Below, piece after piece: positions 24,133 to 32,460 of a stretch of DNA of 64,000 nt (within the stretch, counting starts at the first letter, position 1; each line of letters opens with the position of its first letter). The DNA comes from Ornithinimicrobium sp. F0845. GTDB lineage: Bacteria; Actinomycetota; Actinomycetes; Actinomycetales; Dermatophilaceae. The translations under genes and the position numbers were made by a program. The notes beneath the pieces were generated by a model, which saw nothing but the letters and a program-made list of their open reading frames with translations, had not been told where the DNA came from and searched no databases. The stretch lies in the NCBI RefSeq assembly GCF_023015765.1, contig NZ_JALKAL010000002.1:469778-533777 (forward strand), in the 5' to 3' direction.

Positions 24133-26123
24133 ACACGATCACCGACCTGCGCGAGTCCCTCGAGCAGACCGCGCACCGCTACGACGCACCCGACCCGCAC
24201 GAGCTGCTGCGGGGCGTCCAGGACGACATCGCCACCGGGAGGGACCGGGGCAGCCGCACTCCCCGCCTGGTCGCGGCAGCCGCCGCGGTCGCGCTGGTCG
24301 CCGCCGGAGGCTGGGCGCTGAGCCAGGGCCTGGGCGAGGAGGAGACCGGCACCATGCACCCGGCCAACACCTGGGAACTGGTGGACGGCAACCCACCGGA
24401 GTATGCCGCGGGGCTGGCTTTGGTGGAGACCGTCGAACTGGGTGCCAGTGAGGATGGTGTCGTCATCCTCGACCCCGAGCCGCTCGTCGGGCCCAGCTAC
24501 GCGGTCGCGTGGTGCACCGGCGCCTCGGAGGGCGCGCCTTCTCTCGTCGTCGGGGTGGGACCGGCGGACGAGCCGGACAGTGGCGTGCCCATCGGCTGCC
24601 TCACCCCGCAGGCTCCGGAGGTCATGACCCCCATGCCGCTGCCCGAGCTGTCGGGCGACATCGGGATCAACCGACTGCCGGAGGATGCCGCCCAGGATGC
24701 GGCCGGCCCCGGCACGGCGACGACGGTGGTCGTGGGCCTCTACCGCGAGGCGAGCACCTCCGAGTTCCCCTACCCCGACCAGACCGAGCCCACGGAACCG
24801 CCGACCGCGGACGTGGTCCTCGACGCCGGGACCCCGGCGACCACCGAGGTGCACCTCGACCACCTGGGCGAGGCGGCCGAGGGCTACCTGATGCCCGCGG
24901 TGTCGGTGCCGACTCGCGAGGGGACCGTGCTGACCACCTGGGCCGGTGAGCCCGGTCGGCTGCTCGTGGCGGTGAACGGCATGGTGATCACCAACGACGG
25001 TGAGGGTCTTGCGCAGCCGGCCAGCGCCGGGCCGTGGCAGCACGCCGACCCGGACCTGAGGGGCGGCTACTGGCTCACGTGGACCGCGAGCGCGAGCACC
25101 CGGGAGTTCGACCTGAGCCCCTCGGGACTGGCAGCCCACGGCATCCAGGTCAGCGAGGGCGAGACCGTCACGGTGGCCGCCCGGGCCGCCTTCCCCCGCG
25201 ACGCCTGGCAGGTCGGCATCGACCAGCCCGCAGGCGGCCCGGACGCCGGAGGCACCTCGGGACCGGCCCCTGTCGAACCGACCGAGGCGCTGCCGGCCCT
25301 CGCCTACGGCTATGAGCAGGTGACCGCGGTCAGCGTCCCCGCCAGCGGCTCGACCTTCGAGATCGAGCTGGGCGACGTGGACCCCGACCATCTCATCTGG
25401 GTGACGGAGTGCAGCGCCGAGGCGGCGCTGGTCGACGTCCGGATCGGCTCCACCCCGGTCCAGTGCAGCCCAGGCATGGAGTGGCTGAACGTGGCAAGGG
25501 TCCCTGGTCTGGTCGAGGGCCAGCCGGTGGACGTGACGGTCGGCGTGGGCCCGGAGCCGGTCACGCTGGCGGCCTACACCCCCCGCGTGTGGGAGGACTA
25601 CCCGTTCGAGGAGTCCGCGGACCCGATCGGCACCAGCGACTCGGCTGAGGCCGTCCTGCCCCGCCCTGTCGATGGCGAGCGGCCGAGCGAGCTGACCCGC
25701 ATGCCCGGCCCTGCCGTGGTCTACCGCGAGGTGGCCACGGTGAGCACCAGCGACCTGGACGCCGATGGCCGCGCCGAGGTGACGGTGCCCTCCAGCACCG
25801 ATCTCAGCATCTGGATCGAGTCCACCGGGGTCTCCCGGATGCGGCTGGCCCTGGACGGCACACCCGTCGAGCAGTTGGTCCCGGACCCGGACGAGTCGGT
25901 GATCACCGGCATCCTGCCGGCCCACCAGCTGCTGCTGCGCGACGGCTGGTTCTCGACGTGGACCGCCGAGTCCCGGGGTCAGCAGGTGCGCTTCGACCAC
26001 GCCGACGGGCGCACCGGCCACGGGGAGCGAGACGAGCCCACGGTGACCATCGAGGTCGAGACCGTGGACGGAGCCGAGGTCGAGCTGACCTTCTTCGAGC
26101 TGGTGCCCGAGGACAACGGCTGA
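24129..26123 (+). CDS. Membrane-anchored protein coupled to the sigma factor (possible anti-sigma/sensor)
   Basis: A 664-residue protein I do not recognise. A cytoplasmic segment of about 45 residues (LRESLEQTAHRYDAPDPHEL) precedes one membrane helix (LVAAAAAVALVAAGGWALSQ, about residues 46-65) and a large exported part rich in Thr, Pro, Glu and Val with repeated beta-like stretches. Only two cysteines are evident outside (VTECSAEA and VQCSPG), close enough to form a disulfide. The ATGA overlap with the SigE-family gene and the short N-terminal cytoplasmic tail are the usual layout of anti-sigma/sensor proteins. No zinc-finger anti-sigma motif (HxxxCxxC) is present, so that role is inferred. 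Confidence 0.7.
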   Translation: MNTITDLRESLEQTAHRYDAPDPHELLRGVQDDIATGRDRGSRTPRLVAAAAAVALVAAGGWALSQGLGEEETGTMHPANTWELVDGNPPEYAAGLALVETVELGASEDGVVILDPEPLVGPSYAVAWCTGASEGAPSLVVGVGPADEPDSGVPIGCLTPQAPEVMTPMPLPELSGDIGINRLPEDAAQDAAGPGTATTVVVGLYREASTSEFPYPDQTEPTEPPTADVVLDAGTPATTEVHLDHLGEAAEGYLMPAVSVPTREGTVLTTWAGEPGRLLVAVNGMVITNDGEGLAQPASAGPWQHADPDLRGGYWLTWTASASTREFDLSPSGLAAHGIQVSEGETVTVAARAAFPRDAWQVGIDQPAGGPDAGGTSGPAPVEPTEALPALAYGYEQVTAVSVPASGSTFEIELGDVDPDHLIWVTECSAEAALVDVRIGSTPVQCSPGMEWLNVARVPGLVEGQPVDVTVGVGPEPVTLAAYTPRVWEDYPFEESADPIGTSDSAEAVLPRPVDGERPSELTRMPGPAVVYREVATVSTSDLDADGRAEVTVPSSTDLSIWIESTGVSRMRLALDGTPVEQLVPDPDESVITGILPAHQLLLRDGWFSTWTAESRGQQVRFDHADGRTGHGERDEPTVTIEVETVDGAEVELTFFELVPEDNG

Positions 26124-26200
26124 TCCCCTCACCAGGTCGCCGTGCCCTCCTCAACCGATGGCACGGCGACCGGGACCGGTCCGTCGGTAGAGTGCGGCCG

Positions 26201-26788
26201 ATGGACCGAAGCACCGACCGTGACCAGCCGCTGAGCCTGCGGCTGGCTGGACCCGAGGACACCGCAGCAGCTCAGGCTGCCTACCGGCGGATCATCGAGC
26301 ACCTCGGGGCAACCGTCGACTACCCGCACTGGCACTCCGAGAACCACCCGACGCCCGCCGAGGTCGAGCGGTGGGTCGTGGCCGGCGACCTCTATCTGGC
26401 GGTCACGGGGGCACCTGCCGACGAGCCGGACGCCCCCGACCAGCACGAGCGGATCGCGGGCGTGATGGTCCTGGACCACCACGCCCCAGCGGCCTATCAG
26501 GGCGCCGCCTGGCGGGTCGAGGCCGGGGCCGACGAGGCCCTCATCATCCACGCGCTGGGCGTCCACCCGGACTTCCTGCGCCAAGGTGTCGCCCGATTCC
26601 TGGTCGACGCCTCCCTGCAGGTGGGACGGGACAAGGGCTGCCGCGCCGTCCGACTGGACACCTATGTCGAGAACCTCCCCGCCAGACGCCTCTACTCCCG
26701 CCACGGCTTCACCGACCTGGGCGTGCACACGCTGCGCTACGAGGGCTCCGACCTGAGCCAGTTCCACCTCTTCGAGCGCGTGCTCTGA
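26201..26788 (+). CDS. GNAT-family N-acetyltransferase
   Basis: A 195-residue acetyltransferase. The acetyl-CoA loop is seen in ALGVHPDFLRQGVARFLVDAS (a variant of the Q/R-x-x-G-x-G/A motif), followed by GCRAVRLDTYVENLPARRLYSRHGF, typical of GNAT enzymes. The acceptor is not known. ATG 26201 lies 7 bases after TAGAGT (26188-26193), consistent with a leaderless transcript. It stands apart from the sigma operon by about 75 bases. Confidence 0.85.
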   Translation: MDRSTDRDQPLSLRLAGPEDTAAAQAAYRRIIEHLGATVDYPHWHSENHPTPAEVERWVVAGDLYLAVTGAPADEPDAPDQHERIAGVMVLDHHAPAAYQGAAWRVEAGADEALIIHALGVHPDFLRQGVARFLVDASLQVGRDKGCRAVRLDTYVENLPARRLYSRHGFTDLGVHTLRYEGSDLSQFHLFERVL

Positions 26789-27113
26789 CCTGACATCCTC
26801 CGACGGGTGTCTCGCCACCGTCCTGCCAGGCACATGGTTGTGCCGCGGCGCACCGCGTAGGCGCGGAAGGCGTCCCGGGGTGGCGCGGTCATCGTCTCCT
26901 GGGGCTCTCGGCGGGGACCTCGTCTGTTGGGTCGAGTCCGCGGGCAGCAACTCACTGGGGGACGGTGTTCTCGTCGCGACAAACGGCGACCGGTCCTCTC
27001 GGTCCGGGCGTCAGCGCTGACGGTCCTCGTCGTGTGGAGCATCCCGTCAGGACCAGCAGGGCAGCCAGGACTGTCGCGACGGCGCTGAGGGCCCCCTGGC
27101 CATCGGACCTCCC
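26789..27113. other. Intergenic region with no recognised gene
   Basis: This is 325 bases between the convergent GNAT and HNH genes. A minus-strand frame of 51 codons (26892 down to 26737) has AGGAG before its ATG but overlaps the GNAT end and has no recognisable content. I see no clear terminator or repeat. Confidence 0.5.
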
Positions 27114-28874
27114 TCAGGCACAGTGAGATCGGGTGATGCGCAGGAACTGGGCTACGTCTTCGGGTCGTAGTGGGGCTAGGTTGGCAGGCACGGTGTGTCC
27201 GAGTGCGGTGATGTCTGAGATCGAGGCGCTCGTGGTCGGTGGCACGGGTGGTGCGCCGGGGTGGTGGAACCCGGACTCGGGTGGCCGTGCGCGGGCCAGG
27301 CCCAGTGTGGGGAGCAGCGGCGGCGCGTGCGACTGGTAGGTGTGGCCTGTTGGTGTCCTCACCTGGACGGTGTGGAGCCCTTTGCGTGACTCGACCGTCT
27401 CGTGGCGCCACCCTGGTGCTTCCTTGTCGTAGTTGCACGCCTGGCACGTGCCCTCGCCGTTGTGCTCGGTGGTCGCGCCACCGCGGGCGAAGGCCAGGAC
27501 GTGGTCGGCGTGCCGGACGGGTGCATCGCACCACGGGGTGCGGCAGACCTGGTCCCGGGCCACGAGGAAGCGACGCAGGGGTCCGGAGAAGAGTCGTCGG
27601 CGTTGGTCCTGACCGGTGAGGACCCCGGTGACCGCATCGGCGTACAACCGGCGGAGCCAGACGCGGGCTGTGCGCGCGAGCTTGCCGGCCTCGGCGCCCT
27701 CCGTGCCGGCGGACTTCGTGCCGGTGGAGTCCGGGGCGGTGGACTTCGTGCCGGTGGAGTCCGGGTCGGTGGACTTCGTGCCGGTGGAGTCCAGGTCGGT
27801 GTCCTTCGTGCTGGTGGAGTGCGGGTCGGTGCCCTCGGGGTCGGCTGAGGTGGCACCGGTGGTGTCGCTGGTGTTGGTCGTGGCGCAGGCGCCGCCGTTG
27901 CCCGGGCCGCGGACCACGTCGCGGGCCAGGGGAGCTGGGATGGGGCCGAAGCCGTGTAGCCGTGCGGCCGTCTCGTCCAGGCCCAGGAGAGCCTTGTCCG
28001 TCATCACCAGACCGAGCTCGATGCTGCAGTCGTCAGCGGCGCGCTGACCGGTGAGCCGCTCCATGAAGAGGTCGGCGCGGAGCTGGTCGAGGCTGCGCTC
28101 GTCGCCCGCGGCCTTCAGAGACCGGGCCGACTCATCGAGCGCCTTGTAGCAGGCGACGCCCTGGGCCACGGGAAGGTAACCAGACACGATCGACATGACC
28201 TCCGGTGCCGGCCGGACGGTCACCCGACGGTCCTTGGCGGCCTTGCGTCCACGGTTGGTGAAGGCGTAGGGATCGAGTTCGTAGGCCAGGGCCCGGGCCG
28301 CGGCCACGAGCGCCTTCTGTGAGTCGACCCGGAGGCGATCCGCGAGACGGGCATCGACGATGGAGCGCTGCTGGCTGGTCAGGCAGGCAGTCTCTCGCAC
28401 GAGCTCCATCGCGGCCCACTCGGTCAGCCGGCCCTCGGTCATCGCCGCGTGGGTGTTGGGCATCTCGTGCACCACGGCCCGGGCAAAGCCGATGTGGCGA
28501 GACCCGGCATGGGGTGACTCCCGGCGTGCCAGGCCCACCTGCTTGCGCAGTCCCTTGTCCGCCCGCCTACGCGGGACACCGTCCGCGACGGCCTGCTCAC
28601 GCAGCTTGGTGACGACGGTGTCGGTCACCCGGGCCTGCGCGGCGGCCGCGGCGTTCTTCACGCCCTCCAGGCCGGTGATGACGTCGCAGAGATCCGCTGC
28701 GGGGACGTCGACCAACTCCTTCAGGCCCGCTCCACCGGCGAGCCGACGGGTGAACGCAGTCAGCTCCGCAGCGGTCACCGGGGCACCCACACGCGCCGAG
28801 GCAGCGCCTCGACCCGCGCTTCGACCCGCGCTTGGACCCGCGTTTTGTGCGGTCGCGGTCGTCACAGTCGCCAT
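27114..28874 (-). CDS. DUF222 / HNH endonuclease domain protein (13E12-type)
   Basis: A 586-residue protein with the N-terminal DUF222 helical domain (residues about 40-330) and a C-terminal HNH nuclease. The nuclease reads CRTPWCDAPVRHADHVLAFA, then GGATTEHNGEGTCQACNYDK, with paired cysteines for zinc and the HxxD-H metal site. Actinobacterial genomes carry several such genes, many in mycobacteria induced by DNA damage. A linker of four 10-residue repeats (TKSTDPDSTG type) separates the domains. The ATG at 28874 lies about 40 bases after a PafBC-like promoter. The biological role of the family is unsettled (DNA repair or selfish nuclease). Confidence 0.9.
   Translation of the reverse strand: MATVTTATAQNAGPSAGRSAGRGAASARVGAPVTAAELTAFTRRLAGGAGLKELVDVPAADLCDVITGLEGVKNAAAAAQARVTDTVVTKLREQAVADGVPRRRADKGLRKQVGLARRESPHAGSRHIGFARAVVHEMPNTHAAMTEGRLTEWAAMELVRETACLTSQQRSIVDARLADRLRVDSQKALVAAARALAYELDPYAFTNRGRKAAKDRRVTVRPAPEVMSIVSGYLPVAQGVACYKALDESARSLKAAGDERSLDQLRADLFMERLTGQRAADDCSIELGLVMTDKALLGLDETAARLHGFGPIPAPLARDVVRGPGNGGACATTNTSDTTGATSADPEGTDPHSTSTKDTDLDSTGTKSTDPDSTGTKSTAPDSTGTKSAGTEGAEAGKLARTARVWLRRLYADAVTGVLTGQDQRRRLFSGPLRRFLVARDQVCRTPWCDAPVRHADHVLAFARGGATTEHNGEGTCQACNYDKEAPGWRHETVESRKGLHTVQVRTPTGHTYQSHAPPLLPTLGLARARPPESGFHHPGAPPVPPTTSASISDITALGHTVPANLAPLRPEDVAQFLRITRSHCA
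27711..27830. repeat. Four 30-base tandem repeats inside the HNH gene
   Basis: Copies at 27711, 27741, 27771 and 27801 share the core TTCGTGCCGGTGGAGTCC with 0-6 changes, the last copy being the most diverged. Each encodes ten residues of a Ser/Thr/Asp-rich linker between DUF222 and HNH. The length is in phase, so copy number can vary without breaking the frame. Confidence 0.85.
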
Positions 28875-28919
28875 GTCGCTGCCCCCAACCGCTGAGTCGG
28901 TTCTCTACCTGAGACACCA

Positions 28920-28942
28920 AAGCTAGAACAGACGTCCGACAG
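28920..28942 (-). promoter_or_regulatory. PafBC (RecA-NDp)-like DNA-damage promoter of the HNH gene
   Basis: On the minus strand CTGTCGGAC, 8 bases, then TAGCTT occur. The actinobacterial LexA-independent damage promoter is TTGTCRGTG-N8-TAnnnT. The spacing and -10 match exactly and the first block matches at 6 of 9. The predicted transcript starts near 28913, about 40 bases before the ATG at 28874. Confidence 0.5.
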
Positions 28943-29447
28943 TGCCTCGTGATCATACACATGAGAGCCAACACTGCAGGTCAGAACGCTGCGCGGAACT
29001 AGGGCTCAGCGATAGGGAAGGTCGGACCGACTCCGCGGACCAACGGCTCCGATGGCTGGCGGTAACGTCGGGATCACGGGCTGGCAAGGGGCCGATGAGT
29101 CCGTTTGCGCAGAACGCGACCGCGGGTCGACTGTTGACGCTGAGACCGCCCACGAGCAATGGTGGGCCGCGAGGTCTCTTGACTTACTCTCCAGGGCTGC
29201 GACACTGAGCGCCGACCCACCTCCTGGATCTGGCCCGATGCCACGCATGCACCGACAGAGCGAGCGGCAGAGTCCTCGCCAACCGACCCACAAACCTCTT
29301 CGTGTTGCTCGCCGACGTGCGCAGGCCGACGCCCGCCTGCAGCGCGACAGCAACTTATCCACAGGACCGGATCCGGTTGTCGGCCGTTCGTGCCACCGTG
29401 GGGTCTGCGTCGCCGAGGGGGCGGGGCACCACGAGGGAGGAGAGAGT
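28943..29447. other. Long leader region of the DUF2786 gene with one DnaA box
   Basis: About 500 bases without a convincing gene. The DUF2786 frame stays open upstream, but there is no start with a ribosome-binding site before 29448. TTATCCACA at 29355-29363 is a perfect DnaA box. TTGTCGG at 29374-29380 looks like half of a PafBC site but lacks a fitting -10. No other structure was seen. Confidence 0.45.
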
Positions 29448-30695
29448 ATGTCGTCGGCCACCGCCGGAGCGCACCGCGCCGGAGATGGGGTGCACCGCGC
29501 CGGAGATCTGGGAGCCCTGGGAGGTTTGATCGAGCGGGTGTGGGCCAGGGGGTGGGAGCCGATGGACCTGCACCGCGCCGTCCGCGACCACGGGCCGCTC
29601 GCGCTGGACCTGCTGGGCGATGTGATGGCAGCGGACCTGGCTCGCTACTCGGCGGTGACGGTGGATGATCGATGGCACGCCCAGCTGGAGGAGATCGGGG
29701 CGTCCGTGTGGTGGCGCCGAGACGAGGACCCGGTGACGGCCCGAGCCGCTCGCGCGAAGGGCGGTTGGCCGGCAGTGGCCAAGGCTGCTGCCGCGCTGGA
29801 GGTGACTCTCCAGGTCCTACCAGCGATCGAGCAGCTCAGCCCCCGCCCTGGCCAAGCCACCGCACGGTCGACGCCTGGGCCAGAGGTCGACCAGCGCCTG
29901 CTGAGCAAGGTGCGGATGATGCTGGCCAAGGCCGAGTCGACGCCCTATGCCGCGGAGGCCGAGACCTTCACCGCGGCGGCGCAGAAGCTGATGACCCGGC
30001 ACAGCATCGACCGTGCCCTGCTTGACCGAGAGGGCGGCGGCAGTGACGGTCCGGCAGCGATCCGGGTCGGCATCGACCGTCCCTACGAGTCGGCCCGCTT
30101 CCACCTGGTCGCCGCGATCGCCGAGGCCAACCGGTGCAAGGCGGTGTGGCAGAAGGGTCTCGGCTCCAGCACGGTCGTCGGCTTCCCCACCGACCTGCGT
30201 GCCGTCGAGCTGCTGTTCACCTCACTGATGGTCCAGGCCACCGCGGCCATGACCGCCGAGGGGTCGCGGCAGCACTGGACCGGACAGAGCCGCACCCGGT
30301 CCTTCCGCAACAGCTTCCTGACCGCCTTCGCGGTGCGGATCGGCGAGCGCCTGCACACGGCTGCCCAGGAGGCGCAGGACGAGACCGGCTGTGAGAGCCA
30401 GGACGAGACCGGCGAGGAGAGCCCGCGCAAGACCGCTCACGCTGGGCACCTGGACGCCGGGGCCACGCGGGACGGCGATGCGCGCACCCGGCAGCAGCTG
30501 GACCGCACGGCGCTCGTGCGGGTGCTGGCCGAGCGCGACCATGCCGTTGAGGAGGCCGTCGCCGAGCGCTTCCCCCGGCTGCAGAAGTCGCGCAGCAGGG
30601 CCTCCTTCGATGCGGAGGGCTGGGTGTCCGGCACGTCCGCGGCCGACCGCGCCGACCTGGGTGCGCCGGGGCGGATCGAGCGGCCTGGAGCCTAG
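29448..30695 (+). CDS. DUF2786-domain protein
   Basis: A 415-residue protein. The DUF2786 motif is VDQRLLSKVRMMLAKAESTP, then AEAETFTAAAQKLMTRHSID near residues 148-190, a short helical domain shared with phage and bacterial proteins of unknown role, often near DNA-metabolism genes. The region that follows (VGIDRPYESARFHLVAAIAE and FRNSFLTAFAVRIGERLHTA) belongs to the same family. A duplicated QDETG..SQDETG stretch lies near residue 308. The ATG at 29448 has GGAGG 7-12 bases upstream. Its stop overlaps the stop of the convergent TetR gene within a CTAG. Confidence 0.82.
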   Translation: MSSATAGAHRAGDGVHRAGDLGALGGLIERVWARGWEPMDLHRAVRDHGPLALDLLGDVMAADLARYSAVTVDDRWHAQLEEIGASVWWRRDEDPVTARAARAKGGWPAVAKAAAALEVTLQVLPAIEQLSPRPGQATARSTPGPEVDQRLLSKVRMMLAKAESTPYAAEAETFTAAAQKLMTRHSIDRALLDREGGGSDGPAAIRVGIDRPYESARFHLVAAIAEANRCKAVWQKGLGSSTVVGFPTDLRAVELLFTSLMVQATAAMTAEGSRQHWTGQSRTRSFRNSFLTAFAVRIGERLHTAAQEAQDETGCESQDETGEESPRKTAHAGHLDAGATRDGDARTRQQLDRTALVRVLAERDHAVEEAVAERFPRLQKSRSRASFDAEGWVSGTSAADRADLGAPGRIERPGA

Positions 30696-31450
30696 TCGCG
30701 CTTGCGGGCGGCCTGCCGGGCGGCGAGCCCCTCGATCAGCAGCTCCAGCCCGAACTCATACTCCATGTCCACGCCCGACTCTTCCTCGAGCACCGGCCCA
30801 CCGGCGTAGTTGCCGGCCAGGAAGAAGGGTGCCGCGTAGGGCAGTCGCTCGGCCGTGATCACCTCACCGAGCTCAGCCATCGCCTCCGGCCCGAACTCCA
30901 GGTCCTCCTGCTCGGCGAGGTCGCGCTCCAGGCCGGAGAAGCTGCCGACGTAGGAGCTGACGACCAGCACGAGGCTGATGATCTCCTGCTCACTCAGCTC
31001 CAACGCGCGCACCGCCTCCATGCCGCGGTCGACGACCTCCATGGTTCCGGGGAGGAGCACCGACACCGGCCCTCGCTGGACCTCGAGCAGCCAGGGGTGC
31101 TGGCGATACATGCTCCGGAGCTCGGCGACCCAGTGGCGCAGGTTCTCGCGCCAGTCGTCCCCGCTCTCCTCCCGGGGCGGCAGCAGCCAGTCCGCCCCGC
31201 ACATGAGCAGGAGCAGCTCCTCCTTGTTCGCGACATACCGATACAGCGACATCGTGGTGAAGCCCAGGGACTCGGCCACGCGCTGCATGGTCACCGCGCC
31301 CAACCCGTGCTCGTCGGCGATCTCGATGGCCCGTCTCACGATCTTCTCGTGACTCAGCCCCCGGCTGGGTCCGCGCTGGGGCACCGCGTGCGCGCCCCAG
31401 GCGATGGCCACCACTCTCGGCACACCGCTGTCAGTCTTCTCACCAGCCAT
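30692..31450 (-). CDS. TetR-family transcriptional regulator
   Basis: A 252-residue TetR repressor. The HTH is LSHEKIVRRAIEIADEHGLG, then AVTMQRVAESLGFTTMSLYRYVANKEELL (residues about 32-80), followed by a TetR_C-type ligand domain. Divergent drrAB-type genes 60 bases away make it the likely repressor of that pump, acting at the 16-base repeats in between. The ligand would be the exported drug or a related molecule, which cannot be identified here. Its TAG stop is read from the same CTAG as the stop of the DUF2786 gene on the other strand. Confidence 0.88.
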   Translation of the reverse strand: MAGEKTDSGVPRVVAIAWGAHAVPQRGPSRGLSHEKIVRRAIEIADEHGLGAVTMQRVAESLGFTTMSLYRYVANKEELLLLMCGADWLLPPREESGDDWRENLRHWVAELRSMYRQHPWLLEVQRGPVSVLLPGTMEVVDRGMEAVRALELSEQEIISLVLVVSSYVGSFSGLERDLAEQEDLEFGPEAMAELGEVITAERLPYAAPFFLAGNYAGGPVLEEESGVDMEYEFGLELLIEGLAARQAARKRD

Positions 31451-31472
31451 AAGACCAGTCTAGTCAAATAAC

Positions 31473-31522
31473 TGTGTACGTCCCACGCTGTGTATGTCAT
31501 ACTCAGTTTATGTCATACACAG
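31473..31522. promoter_or_regulatory. TetR operator: three 16-base repeats and a 9-base dyad
   Basis: Related units begin at 31473 (TGTGTACGTC), 31489 (TGTGTATGTCATAC) and 31505 (AGTTTATGTCATAC), exactly 16 bases apart. CTGTGTATG (31488-31496) and CATACACAG (31514-31522) form a perfect inverted repeat. The array reaches into the first codons of the ABC ATPase (ATG 31510), so a bound repressor would block the pump directly. Confidence 0.6.
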
Positions 31523-32460
31523 ACAACACCATCACACACCCGCCGGTGATCGAGGTGGCCGGCGTCCGCAAGTCCTACGGGAGGACGGAGGTGCTGTGCG
31601 GACTCGACCTGTCGCTCGGGCCCGGGGTCCACGCGCTGCTCGGGCCCAACGGCGCCGGCAAGACCACGCTCGTCAACATCCTGACCACGCTGGTCCCCCA
31701 CGACGAGGGACGCGTCAGGGTGCTGGGCCTGGACACCCGCGGCGAGGCCCGGCAGATCCGGCACCGGATCAGCGTCACCGGTCAGTTCGCCGCCGTCGAC
31801 GACGTCCTCAACGGGCGCGAGAACCTGGTGATGATGGCGCGCCTCCTCGGGCTCGGCCGCCGCGACGCGCGGCACCGCGCGGACGAGCTGCTCGCCAGGT
31901 TCGACCTTGAGGCGGCCGCCAGCCGTGCGGTCCGCACCTACTCCGGGGGCATGCGACGTCGCCTCGACCTCGCCGTCAGCCTGATCTGGCCGCCGGAGGT
32001 GCTCTTCCTGGACGAGCCCACCACCGGCCTCGACACCCGCAGCCGTCTGACCCTGTGGGAGCAGATCCGCTCCCTGGCCAGCGAGGGCACTAACGTCTTC
32101 CTCACCACGCAGTATCTCGAGGAGGCCGACCAGCTGGCCGACCAGATCGCGGTCCTGGACCAGGGTCGCATCGTGGCCATGGGCAGCGCCGCACACCTCA
32201 AGGGGATGGTCGGCAGCGAGTGGGTGCGCGCGCTCGACGGCGCCGGCACGGTGGTGCGCGAGGTGCCCACCGACGGCACCGCGGCCGACCTGGCGCGGGT
32301 CAGCGCCGAACTGGCCGCGGCCGACCCGGCACTGCGCCTCGAGCTGCACCGACCCACACTGGACGACGCCTTCCTGCAGCTCACCGGCCACGCCCCGCAG
32401 GGCGGCCCGGCCGGTAACACCACCGAGGAGACCGACAAGATCCTGGAGACCACCCTATGA
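31510..32460 (+). CDS. DrrA-type ABC exporter ATPase
   Basis: A 316-residue ABC ATPase of the daunorubicin-resistance type. Walker A is GPNGAGKTT, the signature YSGGMRRRLDLAVSL, Walker B VLFLDEPTTGLD, and the DrrA-specific C-terminal part ends with LELHRPTLDDAFLQLTGH. It energises drug efflux with the permease that follows (ATGA overlap). I use ATG 31510, where MSYTDNTITHPPVIEVAGV begins; an upstream in-frame GTG lies within the operator. No ribosome-binding site is visible. Confidence 0.9.
   Translation: MSYTDNTITHPPVIEVAGVRKSYGRTEVLCGLDLSLGPGVHALLGPNGAGKTTLVNILTTLVPHDEGRVRVLGLDTRGEARQIRHRISVTGQFAAVDDVLNGRENLVMMARLLGLGRRDARHRADELLARFDLEAAASRAVRTYSGGMRRRLDLAVSLIWPPEVLFLDEPTTGLDTRSRLTLWEQIRSLASEGTNVFLTTQYLEEADQLADQIAVLDQGRIVAMGSAAHLKGMVGSEWVRALDGAGTVVREVPTDGTAADLARVSAELAAADPALRLELHRPTLDDAFLQLTGHAPQGGPAGNTTEETDKILETTL

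Noticed and set aside
26737..26892. 51-codon minus-strand frame with AGGAG before its ATG
   Set aside because: It overlaps the GNAT end, has a basic low-information sequence, and only the ribosome-binding site supports it.
27711..27830. CRISPR-like repeats
   Set aside because: The 30-base units are in-frame coding repeats without spacers.
29355..29363. Replication origin from a perfect DnaA box
   Set aside because: Only one box is present and no dnaA, dnaN or recF gene is near.
29374..29395. Second PafBC-type promoter before the DUF2786 gene
   Set aside because: TTGTCGG is present, but the hexamer at the required distance is CACCGT, not TAnnnT.
29052..29447. Upstream extension of the DUF2786 protein by 132 codons
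   Set aside because: The extra sequence has no domain and no start signal, while ATG 29448 has a strong ribosome-binding site.
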